This document shows, piece by piece, positions 45,872-57,100 of a stretch of DNA of 64,000 nucleotides (position 1 is its first letter; the number at the start of each line of letters is the position of its first letter). Both the position numbers and the translations under genes were made by a program. The notes under the pieces were generated by a model that was not told the origin of the DNA, did not search any database, and saw nothing but the letters and a program-made list of their open reading frames with translations. Source of the stretch: Odiellus spinosus (lineage: Eukaryota; Arthropoda; Arachnida; Opiliones; Phalangiidae); contig OY987240.1 in the NCBI GenBank assembly GCA_963920705.1, forward strand, positions 2,176,501 to 2,240,500. The letters run 5' to 3'.

Positions 45872-46221
45872 ATTTTCATCTGAGACGCAATTACCGCGGG
45901 AAAAAAATCGTAAAAAGGAATGAAGTGGTGCTGTGTCCTTCGTGCTATCAAGTAACCCTGTGTTTAAACGTGAATGAAGGAATTGTACATTATTGTTTGA
46001 CCCCTACGTGTTATATCTTCAAAGAGGCAGTTTATTTACAAAAAGAAAATATCCTTTTAACGCAAATGTCATATCCACCTTTAGACTATTTGCCGGTAAA
46101 TGACATATGCGTCAATTGCAAGGTTTTTTGTCCCTCGGAACTGAGGTATAAAAAGCCTTGTGCCGTTTTTGAAAAGGAGAATATAGTGAATTATCACTGC
46201 TGCCGCTATCCCAAAGATTAG
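45872..46221 (+). CDS. Zinc-ribbon exon, probably spliced from upstream leader
   Basis: The frame lacks an ATG; it opens directly after an acceptor-like TTTTGTTATAG (ending 45871) and stops with TAG at 46219-46221. It starts two bases into a codon, exactly the phase left by the donor at 43245, so splicing of the MSFSD leader to it would give 121 residues. The N terminus is basic. Then come CPSC, HYCLTPTC, CVNC and a terminal CC, enough for two zinc-binding sites. The first ribbon resembles that of the four-exon gene on the other strand. No poly(A) signal follows before 47220. Function unknown; nucleic-acid or protein binding is likely. Confidence 0.5.
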
Positions 46222-46439
46222 TCTTAGGATAATCCCTTTCCTTCTTTCTATTATTTTAATTTGGCTATCCTTCTCTAACGTTATCCTTTCCTTTCCGCTC
46301 TTATTTTAATTTGTTAATCCTCACTAACATTAACCTTTCCTTCCTCACTTACTTTGACCTTTCCATCAGCCTGTCCTTTCTTTGCTTTAACTTATTAATC
46401 CTTTTTAACCTTTCATCCCTTTCCGAATCCCATATCTAG
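46222..46439 (+). repeat. Pyrimidine-rich degenerate repeats
   Basis: About 220 bases dominated by C and T, with loosely repeated blocks (ATTTTAATTTG, then TATCCTTCTCTAAC-like text, then CCTTTCCTT). It ends CATATCTAG at 46439, a possible splice acceptor. It may be an extended polypyrimidine tract for the next exon. Confidence 0.4.
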
Positions 46440-46459
46440 CCTTAATATCTCTTTCACAA

Positions 46460-47095
46460 ATGGCAGGGGATAAATTTACTTCCTTTTCTTGGACGTATAA
46501 CTGTGGGGATATATATGTTAAAGACAATCAAAAATTTAAAGTGCCGCGGTTAGGTACGCTGTGTCTCATTGAGATTGAACATAACCGTGAACAGTATGGT
46601 GAGAGATTCCAACATTTAATAGAAAAAATTGTGTCTATTGAAATGTTAAAAAACTTATGTCTAGACGAGATTATAGTTGAACTATCTGTTTCAGTTAGTC
46701 TAGCTTTTCACGTGGTTTATCGGATTTATTCGCGGGATTCCGGTCAACGCGTTATATCAAGAAACTGTGAAAAAGGAAGAATTCACAAATATAATCCCAG
46801 TGAAGAATGTCAACATGTTCAAGAAGCTGCCATTGTTTTGGGATATGTTTGTCACGATGTCAAGGCCGCTGAAGCTGTTTTGCATACAGCGTTAATTAAA
46901 ATATTATATCAATTTCATTCTACAATAACAATCAAAAATGTGCAAACGATAAATGCCAGCCCTGGTTCTGGCTTTCATAAAAACGCCATCAAATTAATAG
47001 AGTTAAAACGGACTTATGCCCTTTTGAAAATATACGGATGTCAATATAAGGATAAAGACAGGTTTTTTTCGTGTATGATTAAACCTTTTAATTAG
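46460..47095 (+). CDS. Unknown accessory protein; frame continues past TAG to 47224
   Basis: 211 residues from ATG 46460 to TAG 47093-47095. The same frame then stays open for 42 more codons to TAA 47222-47224, where an AATAAA (47220-47225) overlaps the stop. That placement suggests the original gene ended at 47224 and the TAG is a nonsense change or read-through stop. The protein is soluble-looking, with several cysteines and histidines and no motif I recognise. Codons between a possible acceptor (46439) and the ATG are open and in phase with the donor at 43245, so it may also be spliced to the leader exon. Confidence 0.55.
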   Translation: MAGDKFTSFSWTYNCGDIYVKDNQKFKVPRLGTLCLIEIEHNREQYGERFQHLIEKIVSIEMLKNLCLDEIIVELSVSVSLAFHVVYRIYSRDSGQRVISRNCEKGRIHKYNPSEECQHVQEAAIVLGYVCHDVKAAEAVLHTALIKILYQFHSTITIKNVQTINASPGSGFHKNAIKLIELKRTYALLKIYGCQYKDKDRFFSCMIKPFN

Positions 47096-47219
47096 GACCC
47101 TAGAGAGAAAATTTTTTCTAATGACTTAATTGAAGATAAAAGTGTAGATAAAATTTACTTTGATAAATGCCAAGCAGAAGTGGCTGTCAATGATGAAATG
47201 TGGTGTGTTTTAAATTATG

Positions 47220-47225
47220 AATAAA
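47220..47225 (+). terminator. Poly(A) signal AATAAA of right-end plus-strand unit
   Basis: Overlaps the TAA at 47222-47224. It is the first AATAAA after the exon at 45872 and the gene at 46460, so both may share it. Confidence 0.5.
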
Positions 47226-47344
47226 ATACAACTATGTTAAACAAAACAATTTTAGCTTTTCATTTAATTTTCCATATTTCTTGAGGCATGAAAAATAATA
47301 AAACCGACTTTCTCTATAAAAATACTCTGAGATTTTTACAGGAA

Positions 47345-47614
47345 CTAAAAACAATGTTTTAAAGCTTCGTATCCGTAAAACAAAATCCAAAATAAAGGTG
47401 AACATGTTACCAAGAGACAATGTGGATCGTTTGTTAATAAAGAAACACAAAAAGCAATTGGTATTGATATGGGTAACAAAAATATAAGGACTAGAGCGAC
47501 GAACCAATTTGGTGGAATTTGAAGAAGCAGTACAATGAAAATCCCAGTTAACAATAACCAATAGTCGATCCAGATATCGAGAGTAAAAGTTAAAAACGAG
47601 TCAAGATCCAACAT
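47345..47614 (-). CDS. Small membrane protein, right-end gene
   Basis: 89 residues from ATG 47614; the upstream TTG is ignored. Mostly hydrophobic: two or three membrane-spanning stretches at about residues 17-33, 37-60 and 70-80, with a short Cys/His loop (NDPHC) between. It is the first gene inside the right terminal repeat and reads inward, mirroring 28862-29191 at the left end. Both contain an LxPIxxPI helix followed by S-hydrophobic-hydrophobic-T, and an E-x-LK/LKP...H-C end. An overlapping minus-strand frame (47232-47561) is probably a shadow. Function unknown. Confidence 0.55.
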   Translation of the reverse strand: MLDLDSFLTFTLDIWIDYWLLLTGIFIVLLLQIPPNWFVALVLIFLLPISIPIAFCVSLLTNDPHCLLVTCSPLFWILFYGYEALKHCF

Positions 47615-47773
47615 CTTCAAAGTTTGGGTTTCCGAGTTTAAATGACGTTTAACTGAAGGGTGTTTTGTTTGATATCTTTAAAGTCACGTGTTGTTTTAAA
47701 AATGACGTCGGAATGACGTTGATATGAGTTTGGAGTTATACCGATATGGTGTTAAAAACTTTTGCCAATTTTG

Positions 47774-48150
47774 GAAAAATAAAGGAGCAGGGACGGAAAA
47801 ATGAAAATTTGTGTCAGTCCTCCTTGAAAATGGGTTTTTTGACCGGGGGTTAGGCCGGGTCAGACTGGCGGGGTTAATTAGGCCAATTTGTTGACGGATG
47901 AGGTCATTTGTTGATTGATGAGCTGTTGATTGACGGGGGCGGGGTTAATTTGTGTACTGGGGGGGGTGGGGTCTATTAGGCAAATTTGTTGATGGATGAC
48001 GTCATTTGTTGACGGATGCGCTGTTTGTTTATTTTGGGGGCGGGGCTAATTATGCAAATTTGTTTATTTTGGGGGCGTGGCTTATGCAAATTTGTTTACT
48101 TGATGACGTCGTTTGTTTATTTTACCCTTAAAGTATAGGCTTAAACTACT
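47774..48150 (-). repeat. Right terminal inverted repeat
   Basis: The reverse complement matches 28336-28708, ending CTACT at the satellite junction. It carries the same motifs: TGACGTCA (47997-48004), ATGCAAAT (48052-48059 and 48084-48091) and GGGGGCGGGG/GGGGGCGTGG boxes. One CRE copy near the end reads TGACGTCG. It differs from the left copy by a few substitutions and short indels, for example a longer G run near 47960. Confidence 0.95.
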
Positions 48151-48156
48151 ATAGAT
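48151..48156. repeat. Target-site duplication, right copy (ATAGAT)
   Basis: Identical to 28330-28335. It is continuous with the satellite unit that resumes as ATAGATCC. Confidence 0.85.
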
Positions 48157-51100
48157 CCAAAAACTTCCCAAGTATAGATCCACAAATTTCCCAAGTACAG
48201 ATTCTCAAATTTCCCAAGCATATATTCACAAATTTCCCATATATAGATCCACAAATTTCCCAAGTATAGATCAAAAAATTTCCCAAGTAAAGATTCACAA
48301 ATTTTACAAGCATGGATCCACAAGCTTCCCAAGTATAGATCCACAAATTTTCCAAGTGGAGATTCAAGAATTTTCCAAGTATAGATCCACAAATTCCCAA
48401 AGTATAAATCCACAAATTTCCCAAGTATAAATCCACAAATTTCCCAAGTATAGATCCAAAAAATTTCCAAGTATAGTACCACAAATTTCCCAAGTATAGA
48501 TCCACAAATTTCCCAGGTATAAATCCCCAAATTTCCCAAGTATAGATCCACAAATTTCCCAATTATACATTCACAAATTATCCAAGAATATTTCCACAAA
48601 TTTCCCAAGTATAGATTCACAAATTTCCCAAGCATATATCCACAAATTTCCCAAATATAGATCCACAAATTTCCCAAGTATAGATTCACAAATTTTCCAA
48701 GTATAGTACCACAAATTTCCCAAGTATAGTACCACAAACTTCCCAAGTATAGTACCACAAACTTCCCAAGTATAGATTCACAAATTTTACAAGTATAGAT
48801 CCACAAATTTCCAAAGTATAGATCCACAAATTTCCCAAGTATGGATCCACAAGCTTCCCAAGTATAGATCAACAAATCTCCCAAGTATAGATCCACAAAT
48901 TTTCCAATCGTAGATTCAAGAATTTTCCAAGTATAGATCCACAAACTTCCCAAGTATAGATCCACAAACTTCCCAAGTATAGATCCACAAATTTCCCAAG
49001 AATAGATCCACAAGCCTACCAAGTAAAGATTCACAAATTTCCCAAGTAAAGATCAACAAATTTCCCAAGTATATATCCAAAAATTTCCCAAGTATAAATC
49101 CACAAATTTCCCAAGTATACATCCACAAATGTCCCAAGTATAGATCCACAAATTTCCCAAGTAAAGATTCACCAATTTCCCAAGTATACATCCACAAATT
49201 TCCCAAGTATACATCCACGAATGTCTCAAGTATAGATCCACAAATTTCCCAAGTATGGATCCACAAGCTTCCCAAGTATAGATCCACAAATCTCCCAAGT
49301 ATGGATCCACAAGCTTCCCAAGTATAGATCCACAAATCTCCCAAGTATAGATTCACAAATTTTCCAAGTATAGTACCACAAATTTCCCAAGTATAGTACC
49401 ACAAATTTCCCAAGTATAGATTCACAAATTTCCAAAGTATAGATCCACAAATTTCCCAAGTATGGATCTACAAGCTTCGCAAGTATAGATCCACAAATTT
49501 CCCAAGAATAGATCCACAAGCCTCCCAAGTAAAGATTCACAAATTTCCAAAGTAAAGATCCACAAATTTCCCAAGTAAAGATCCACAAATTTCCCAAGTA
49601 TATATCCAAAAAATTTCCAAGTATAGTACCACAAATGTCCCAAGTATAGATCCACAAATTTCCCAAGTATACATCCACAAATTTCCCAAGTATACATCCA
49701 CGAATGTCCCAAGATTCACAAATTTCCCAAGTATAGATCCACAAATTTCCCAGGTATAATTCCTCAAATTTCCCAAGATCCACTAATTTCCCAAGTATAA
49801 ATCCACAAATTTCCCAAGTATACATCCACAAATTTCCCAAGTATACATCCACGAATGTCCCAAGATTCACAAATTTCCCAAGTATAGATCCACAAATTTC
49901 CCAGGTATAATTCCTCAAATTTCCCAAGATCCACTAATTTCCCAAGTATAAATCCACAAATTTCCCAAGTATACATCCACAAATTTCCCAAGTATACATC
50001 CACGAATGTCCCAAGATTCACAAATTTCCCAAGTATAGATCCACAGATTTCCCAGGTATAATTCTACAAATTTCCCAAGTATAGATCCATAAATTTCCCA
50101 ATTATAGATTCACAAATTATACAAGAATAGTTCCACAAATTTTCCAAGTATAGATCCACAAATTTCCCAAGTATAGATTCTCAAATTTCCCAAGCATATA
50201 TCCACAAATTTCCCAAATATAGATCCACAGATTTCCCAAGTATAGATCCACAAATTTCCCAAGTAAAGATTCGCAGGTTTCCCAAGTAAAGATCCACAAA
50301 TTTCCCAAGTATAAATCCAAAAATTTCCCAAGTATACATCCACAAATGTCTCAAGTATAGTACCACAAATTTCCCAAGTATAGATCCACAAATTTCCAAA
50401 GTATAGATCCACAAATTTCCCAAGTATGGATCCACAAATTTTCCAATTGTAGATTCAAGAATTTTCCAAGTATATATCCACAAACTTCCCAAGTATAGAT
50501 CCACAAATTCCCAAAGTATAGATCCACAAATTTCCCAAGTATAGATTCACAAACTTCCCAAGTATAGATTCATAAATTTCCCAAGTATAGATCCACAAAT
50601 TTTCCAAGTATATATCCTAAAATTTCTCAAGTATAGATCCACAAACTTCCCAAGTATATATCCACAAATTTCCCAAGTATAGATCCACAAGCTTCCCAGG
50701 TATAGATCCACAAATTTTCCAAGTGTAGATTCAAGAATTTTCCAAGTATAGATCCACAAACTTCCCAAGTATAGATCCAAAAATTTCCCAAGAATAGATC
50801 CATAAGCCACCCAAGTAAAGATTCACAAATTTCCCAAGATCCACAAATTTCCCAAGTAAAGATCCACAAATTTCCCAAGATCCACAAATTTCCCAAGTAA
50901 AGATCCACAAATTTTCCAAGTATACATCCACAAATTTCCCAAGTATACATCCACGAATGTCTCAAGTATAGATCCACAAATTTTCCGAGTATAGATTCAC
51001 AAATTTTCCAAGTATAGTACCACAAATTTCCCAAGTATAGATTCACAAATTTTACCAGTATAGATCCACAAATTTCCAAAGTATAGATCCAAAAAATTTC

Positions 51101-54100
51101 CAAGTATAGTACCACAAATTTCAAAAGTATAGATCAACAAATTTCCCAGGTATAAATCCACAAATTTCCCAAGTATAGATCTACAAATTTCCCAATTATA
51201 CATTCACAAATTATCCAAGAATATTTCCACAAATTTCCCAAGTATAGATTCACAAATTTCCCAAGCATATATCCACAAATTTCCCAAATATAGATCCACA
51301 AATTTCCCAAGTATAGATCCACAAATTTCCCAAGTAAAGATTCATAAATTTCCCAAGTATAAATCCACAAATTTCCCAAGTATACATCCACAAATTTCCC
51401 AAGTATACATCCACAAATGTCTCAAGTATAGATCCACAAATTTTCCAAGTATAGATCCACAAATTTTCCAAGTATAGTACCACAAATTTCCCAAGTATAG
51501 GTTCACAAATTTCCCAAGTATGGATCCACAAGCTTCCCAAGTATAGTACCACAAATTTCCCAAGTATAGATTCACAAATTTTACCAGTATAGATCCACAA
51601 ATTTCCCAAGTATAGATCCAAAAAATTTCCAAGTATAGTACCACAAATTTCCCAAGTATAGATCAACAAATTTCCCAGGTATAAATCCACAAATTTCCCA
51701 AGTATAGATCTACAAATTTCCCAATTATACATTTACAAATTATCCAAGAATATTTCCACAAATTTCCCAAGTATAGATTCACAAATTTCCCAAGCATATA
51801 TCCACAAATTTCCCAAATATAGATCCACAAATTTCCCAAGTATAGATCCACAAATTTCCCAAGTAAAGATTCACAAATTTCCCAAGTATAAATCCACAAA
51901 TTTCCCAAGTATACATCCACAAATGTCTCAAGTATAGATCCAAAAATTTTCCAAGTATAGTACCACAAATTTCCCAAGTATAGGTTCACAAATTTTACAG
52001 GTATAGATCCACAAATTTCCCAAGTATGGATCCACAAATTTTCCAAGTATAGATTCAAGAATTTTCCAAGTATAGATCCACAAACTTCCCAAGTATAGAT
52101 CCACAAATTCCCAAAGTATAGATTCACAAACTTCCCAAGTATAGATCCATAAATTTCCCAAATATAGATCCATAAATTTCCCAAGTATAGATCCACAAAT
52201 TTTTCAAGTATAGATCCACAAACTTCCCAAGTATAGATCCACAAACTTCCCAAGTATAGATCCACAAATTTCCCAAGTAAGGATCCACAAATTTCCCAAG
52301 TAAAGATCCACAAATTTCCCAAGTATATATCCAAAAATTTCCCAAGTATAAATCCACAAATTTCCCAAGTATAAATCCACAAATTTTCCGAGTATAGATC
52401 CACAAATTTTCCAAGTATAGTACCACAAATTTCCCAAGTATAGATTCACAAATTTTACAGATATAGATCCACAAATTTCCCAAGTATATATCCAAAAATT
52501 TCCCAAGTATAAATCCACAAATTTCCCAAGTATACATCCACAAATGTCCCAAGTATAGATCCACAAATTTCCCAAGTAAAGATTCACAAATTTCCCAAGT
52601 AAAGATCCACAAATTTCCCAAGTATACATCCACAAATTTCCCAAGTATACACCCACGAATGTCTCAAGTATAAATCCACAAAAGTCCCAAGTATAGATCC
52701 ACAAATTTTCCGAGTATAGATCCACAAATTTTCCAAGTATAGTACCACAAATGTCCCAAGTATAGATCCACAAATTTCCCAAGATTCACAAATTTCCCAA
52801 GTAAAGATCCACTAATTTCCCAAGTATAAATCCACAAATTTCCCAAGTATACATCCACAAATTTCCCAAGTATACATCCACGAATGTCCCAAGATTCACA
52901 AATTTCCCAAGTATAGATCCACAAATTTCCCAGGTATAATTCCTCAAATTTCCCAAGATCCACTAATTTCCCAAGTATAAATCCACAAATTTCCCAAGTA
53001 TACATCCACAAATTTCCCAAGTATACATCCACGAATGTCCCAAGATTCACAAATTTCCCAAGTATAGATCCACAGATTTCCCAGGTATAATTCTACAAAT
53101 TTCCCAAGTATAGATCCATAAATTTCCCAATTATAGATTCACAAATTATACAAGAATAGTTCCACAAATTTTCCAAGTATAGATCCACAAATTTCCCAAG
53201 TATAGATTCTCAAATTTCCCAAGCATATATCCACAAATTTCCCAAATATAGATCCACAGATTTCCCAAGTATAGATCCACAAATTTCCCAAGTAAAGATT
53301 CGCAGGTTTCCCAAGTAAAGATCCACAAATTTCCCAAGTATAAATCCAAAAATTTCCCAAGTATACATCCACAAATGTCTCAAGTATAGTACCACAAATT
53401 TCCCAAGTATAGATCCACAAATTTCCAAAGTATAGATCCACAAATTTCCCAAGTATGGATCCACAAATTTTCCAATTGTAGATTCAAGAATTTTCCAAGT
53501 ATATATCCACAAACTTCCCAAGTATAGATCCACAAATTCCCAAAGTATAGATCCACAAATTTCCCAAGTATAGATTCACAAACTTCCCAAGTATAGATCC
53601 ATAAATTTCCCAAGTATAGATCCACAAATTTTCCAAGTATATATCCTAAAATTTCTCAAGTATAGATCCACAAACTTCCCAAGTATATATCCACAAATTT
53701 CCCAAGTATAGATCCACAAGCTTCCCAGGTATAGATCCACAAATTTTCCAAGTGTAGATTCAAGAATTTTCCAAGTATAGATCCACAAACTTCCCAAGTA
53801 TAGATCCAAAAATTTCCCAAGAATAGATCCATAAGCCACCCAAGTAAAGATTCACAAATTTCCCAAGATCCACAAATTTCCCAAGTAAAGATCCACAAAT
53901 TTCCCAAGATCCACAAATTTCCCAAGTAAAGATCCACAAATTTTCCAAGTATACATCCACAAATTTCCCAAGTATACATCCACGAATGTCTCAAGTATAG
54001 ATCCACAAATTTTCCGAGTATAGATTCACAAATTTTCCAAGTATAGTACCACAAATTTCCCAAGTATAGATTCACAAATTTTACCAGTATAGATCCACAA

Positions 54101-57100
54101 ATTTCCAAAGTATAGATCCAAAAAATTTCCAAGTATAGTACCACAAATTTCAAAAGTATAGATCAACAAATTTCCCAGGTATAAATCCACAAATTTCCCA
54201 AGTATAGATCTACAAATTTCCCAATTATACATTCACAAATTATCCAAGAATATTTCCACAAATTTCCCAAGTATAGATTCACAAATTTCCCAAGCATATA
54301 TCCACAAATTTCCCAAATATAGATCCACAAATTTCCCAAGTATAGATCCACAAATTTCCCAAGTAAAGATTCATAAATTTCCCAAGTATAAATCCACAAA
54401 TTTCCCAAGTATACATCCACAAATTTCCCAAGTATACATCCACAAATGTCTCAAGTATAGATCCACAAATTTTCCAAGTATAGTACCACAAATTTCCCAA
54501 GTATAGGTTCACAAATTTTACAGGTATAGATCCACAAATTTCCCAAGTATGGATCCACAAGCTTCCCAAGTATAGTACCACAAATTTCCCAAGTATAGAT
54601 TCACAAATTTTACCAGTATAGATCCACAAATTTCCCAAGTATAGATCCAAAAAATTTCCAAGTATAGTACCACAAATTTCCCAAGTATAGATCAACAAAT
54701 TTCCCAGGTATAAATCCACAAATTTCCCAAGTATAGATCTACAAATTTCCCAATTATACATTTACAAATTATCCAAGAATATTTCCACAAATTTCCCAAG
54801 TATAGATTCACAAATTTCCCAAGCATATATCCACAAATTTCCCAAATATAGATCCACAAATTTCCCAAGTATAGATCCACAAATTTCCCAAGTAAAGATT
54901 CACAAATTTCCCAAGTATAAATCCACAAATTTCCCAAGTATACATCCACAAATGTCTCAAGTATAGATCCAAAAATTTTCCAAGTATAGTACCACAAATT
55001 TCCCAAGTATAGGTTCACAAATTTTACAGGTATAGATCCACAAATTTCCCAAGTATGGATCCACAAATTTTCCAAGTATAGATTCAAGAATTTTCCAAGT
55101 ATAGATCCACAAACTTCCCAAGTATAGATCCACAAATTCCCAAAGTATAGATTCACAAACTTCCCAAGTATAGATCCATAAATTTCCCAAATATAGATCC
55201 ATAAATTTCCCAAGTATAGATCCACAAATTTTTCAAGTATATATCCTAAAATTTCTCAAGTATAGATCCACAAACTTCCCAAGTATAGATCCACAAACTT
55301 CCCAAGTATAGATCCACAAATTTCCCAAGTAAGGATCCACAAATTTCCCAAGTAAAGATCCACAAATTTCCCAAGTATATATCCAAAAATTTCCCAAGTA
55401 TAAATCCACAAATTTCCCAAGTATAAATCCACAAATTTTCCGAGTATAGATCCACAAATTTTCCAAGTATAGTACCACAAATTTCCCAAGTATAGATTCA
55501 CAAATTTTACAGATATAGATCCACAAATTTCCCAAGTATATATCCAAAAATTTCCCAAGTATACATCCACAAATGTCCCAAGTATACATCCACAAATTTC
55601 CCAAGTAAAGATTCACAAATTTCCCAAGTAAAGATCCACAAATTTCCCAAGTATACATCCACAAATTTCCCAAGTATACACCCACGAATGTCTCAAGTAT
55701 AAATCCACAAAAGTCCCAAGTATAGATCCACAAATTTTCCGAGTATAGATCCACAAATTTTCCAAGTATAGTACCACAAATTTCCCAAGTATAGATTCAC
55801 AAATTTTACAGATATAGATCCACAAATTTCCCAAGTATATATCCAAAAATTTCCCAAGTATAAATCCACAAATTTCCCAAGTATACATCCACAAATGTCC
55901 CAAGTATAGATCCACAAATTTCCCAAGTAAAGATTCACAAATTTCCCAAGTATACATCCACAAATTTCCCAAGTATACACCCACGAATGTCTCAAGTATA
56001 GATCCACAAATTTCCCAAGTATGGATCCACAAGCTTCCCAAGTATAGATCCACAAATCTCCCAAGTATAGATCCACAAATTTCCCAAGTATACATCCACA
56101 AATTTCCCAAGTATACATCCACAAATGTCTCAAGTATAGATCCACAAATTTTCCAAGTATAGTACCACAAATTTCCCAAGTATAGGTTCACAAATTTTAC
56201 AGGTATAGATCCACAAATTTCCCAAGTATGGATCCACAAGCTTCCCAAGTATAGTACCACAAATTTCCCAAGTATAGATTCACAAATTTTACCAGTATAG
56301 ATCCAAAAATTTCCCAAGTATACATCCACAAATGTCTCAAGTATAGTATCACAAATTTCCCAAGAATAGATCCACAAATTTCTAAAGTATAGATCCACAA
56401 ATTTCCCAATTATAGATCCACAAATTTTCCAATTGTAGATTCAAGAATTTTCCAAGTATATATCCACAAACTTCCCAAGTATAGATCCACAAATTCCCAA
56501 AGTATAGATCCACAAATTTCCCAAGTATAGATCCATAAATTTCCCAAGTATAGATCCACAAATTTTCCAAGTATATATCCTAAAATTTCTCAAGTATAGA
56601 TCCACAAACTTCCCAAGTATAGATCCACAAATTTCCCAAGTATAGATCCACAAGCTTCCCAGGTATAGATCCACAAATTTTCCAAGTGTAGATTCAAGAA
56701 TTTTCCAAGTATAGATCCAAAAACTTCCCAAGTATAGATCCAAAAATTTCCCAAGAATAGATCCATAAGCCACCCAAGTAAAGATTCACAAATTTCCCAA
56801 GATCCACAAATTTCCCAAGTAAAGATCCACAAATTTCCCAAGTAAAGATCCACAAATTTCCCAAGTAAAGATCCACAAATTTTCCAAGTATACATCCACA
56901 AATTTCCCAAGTATACATCCACGAATGTCTCAAGTATAGATCCACAAATTTTCCGAGTATAGATTCACAAATTTTCCAAGTATAGTACCACAAATTTCCC
57001 AAGTATAGATTCACAAATTTTACCAGTATAGATCCACAAATTTCCAAAGTATAGATCCACAAATTTCCCAAGTATAGATCCAAAAAATTTCCAAGTATAG

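Larger units (their letters stand above)
28336..48150. mobile_element. Polinton/Maverick (adintovirus-like) element, full length
   Basis: A 19,815-bp element bounded by inverted repeats of about 375 bp that begin AGTAGTTTAAGCC, with a 6-bp target duplication. It contains integrase, adenain-like protease, packaging ATPase, protein-primed type B DNA polymerase, hexon-like and penton-like capsid genes and small basic virion proteins, the defining Polinton gene set. The coding blocks converge at about 34.64 kb. Length is within the usual 15-20 kb range. Several genes carry stops or shifts, so this copy is likely defective, though its integrase, protease and ATPase frames are whole. Confidence 0.96.

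Noticed and set aside
47232-47561. 109-codon minus-strand frame overlapping the right-end membrane gene
   Set aside because: Opens inside the better candidate, with mixed composition and no counterpart at the left end.
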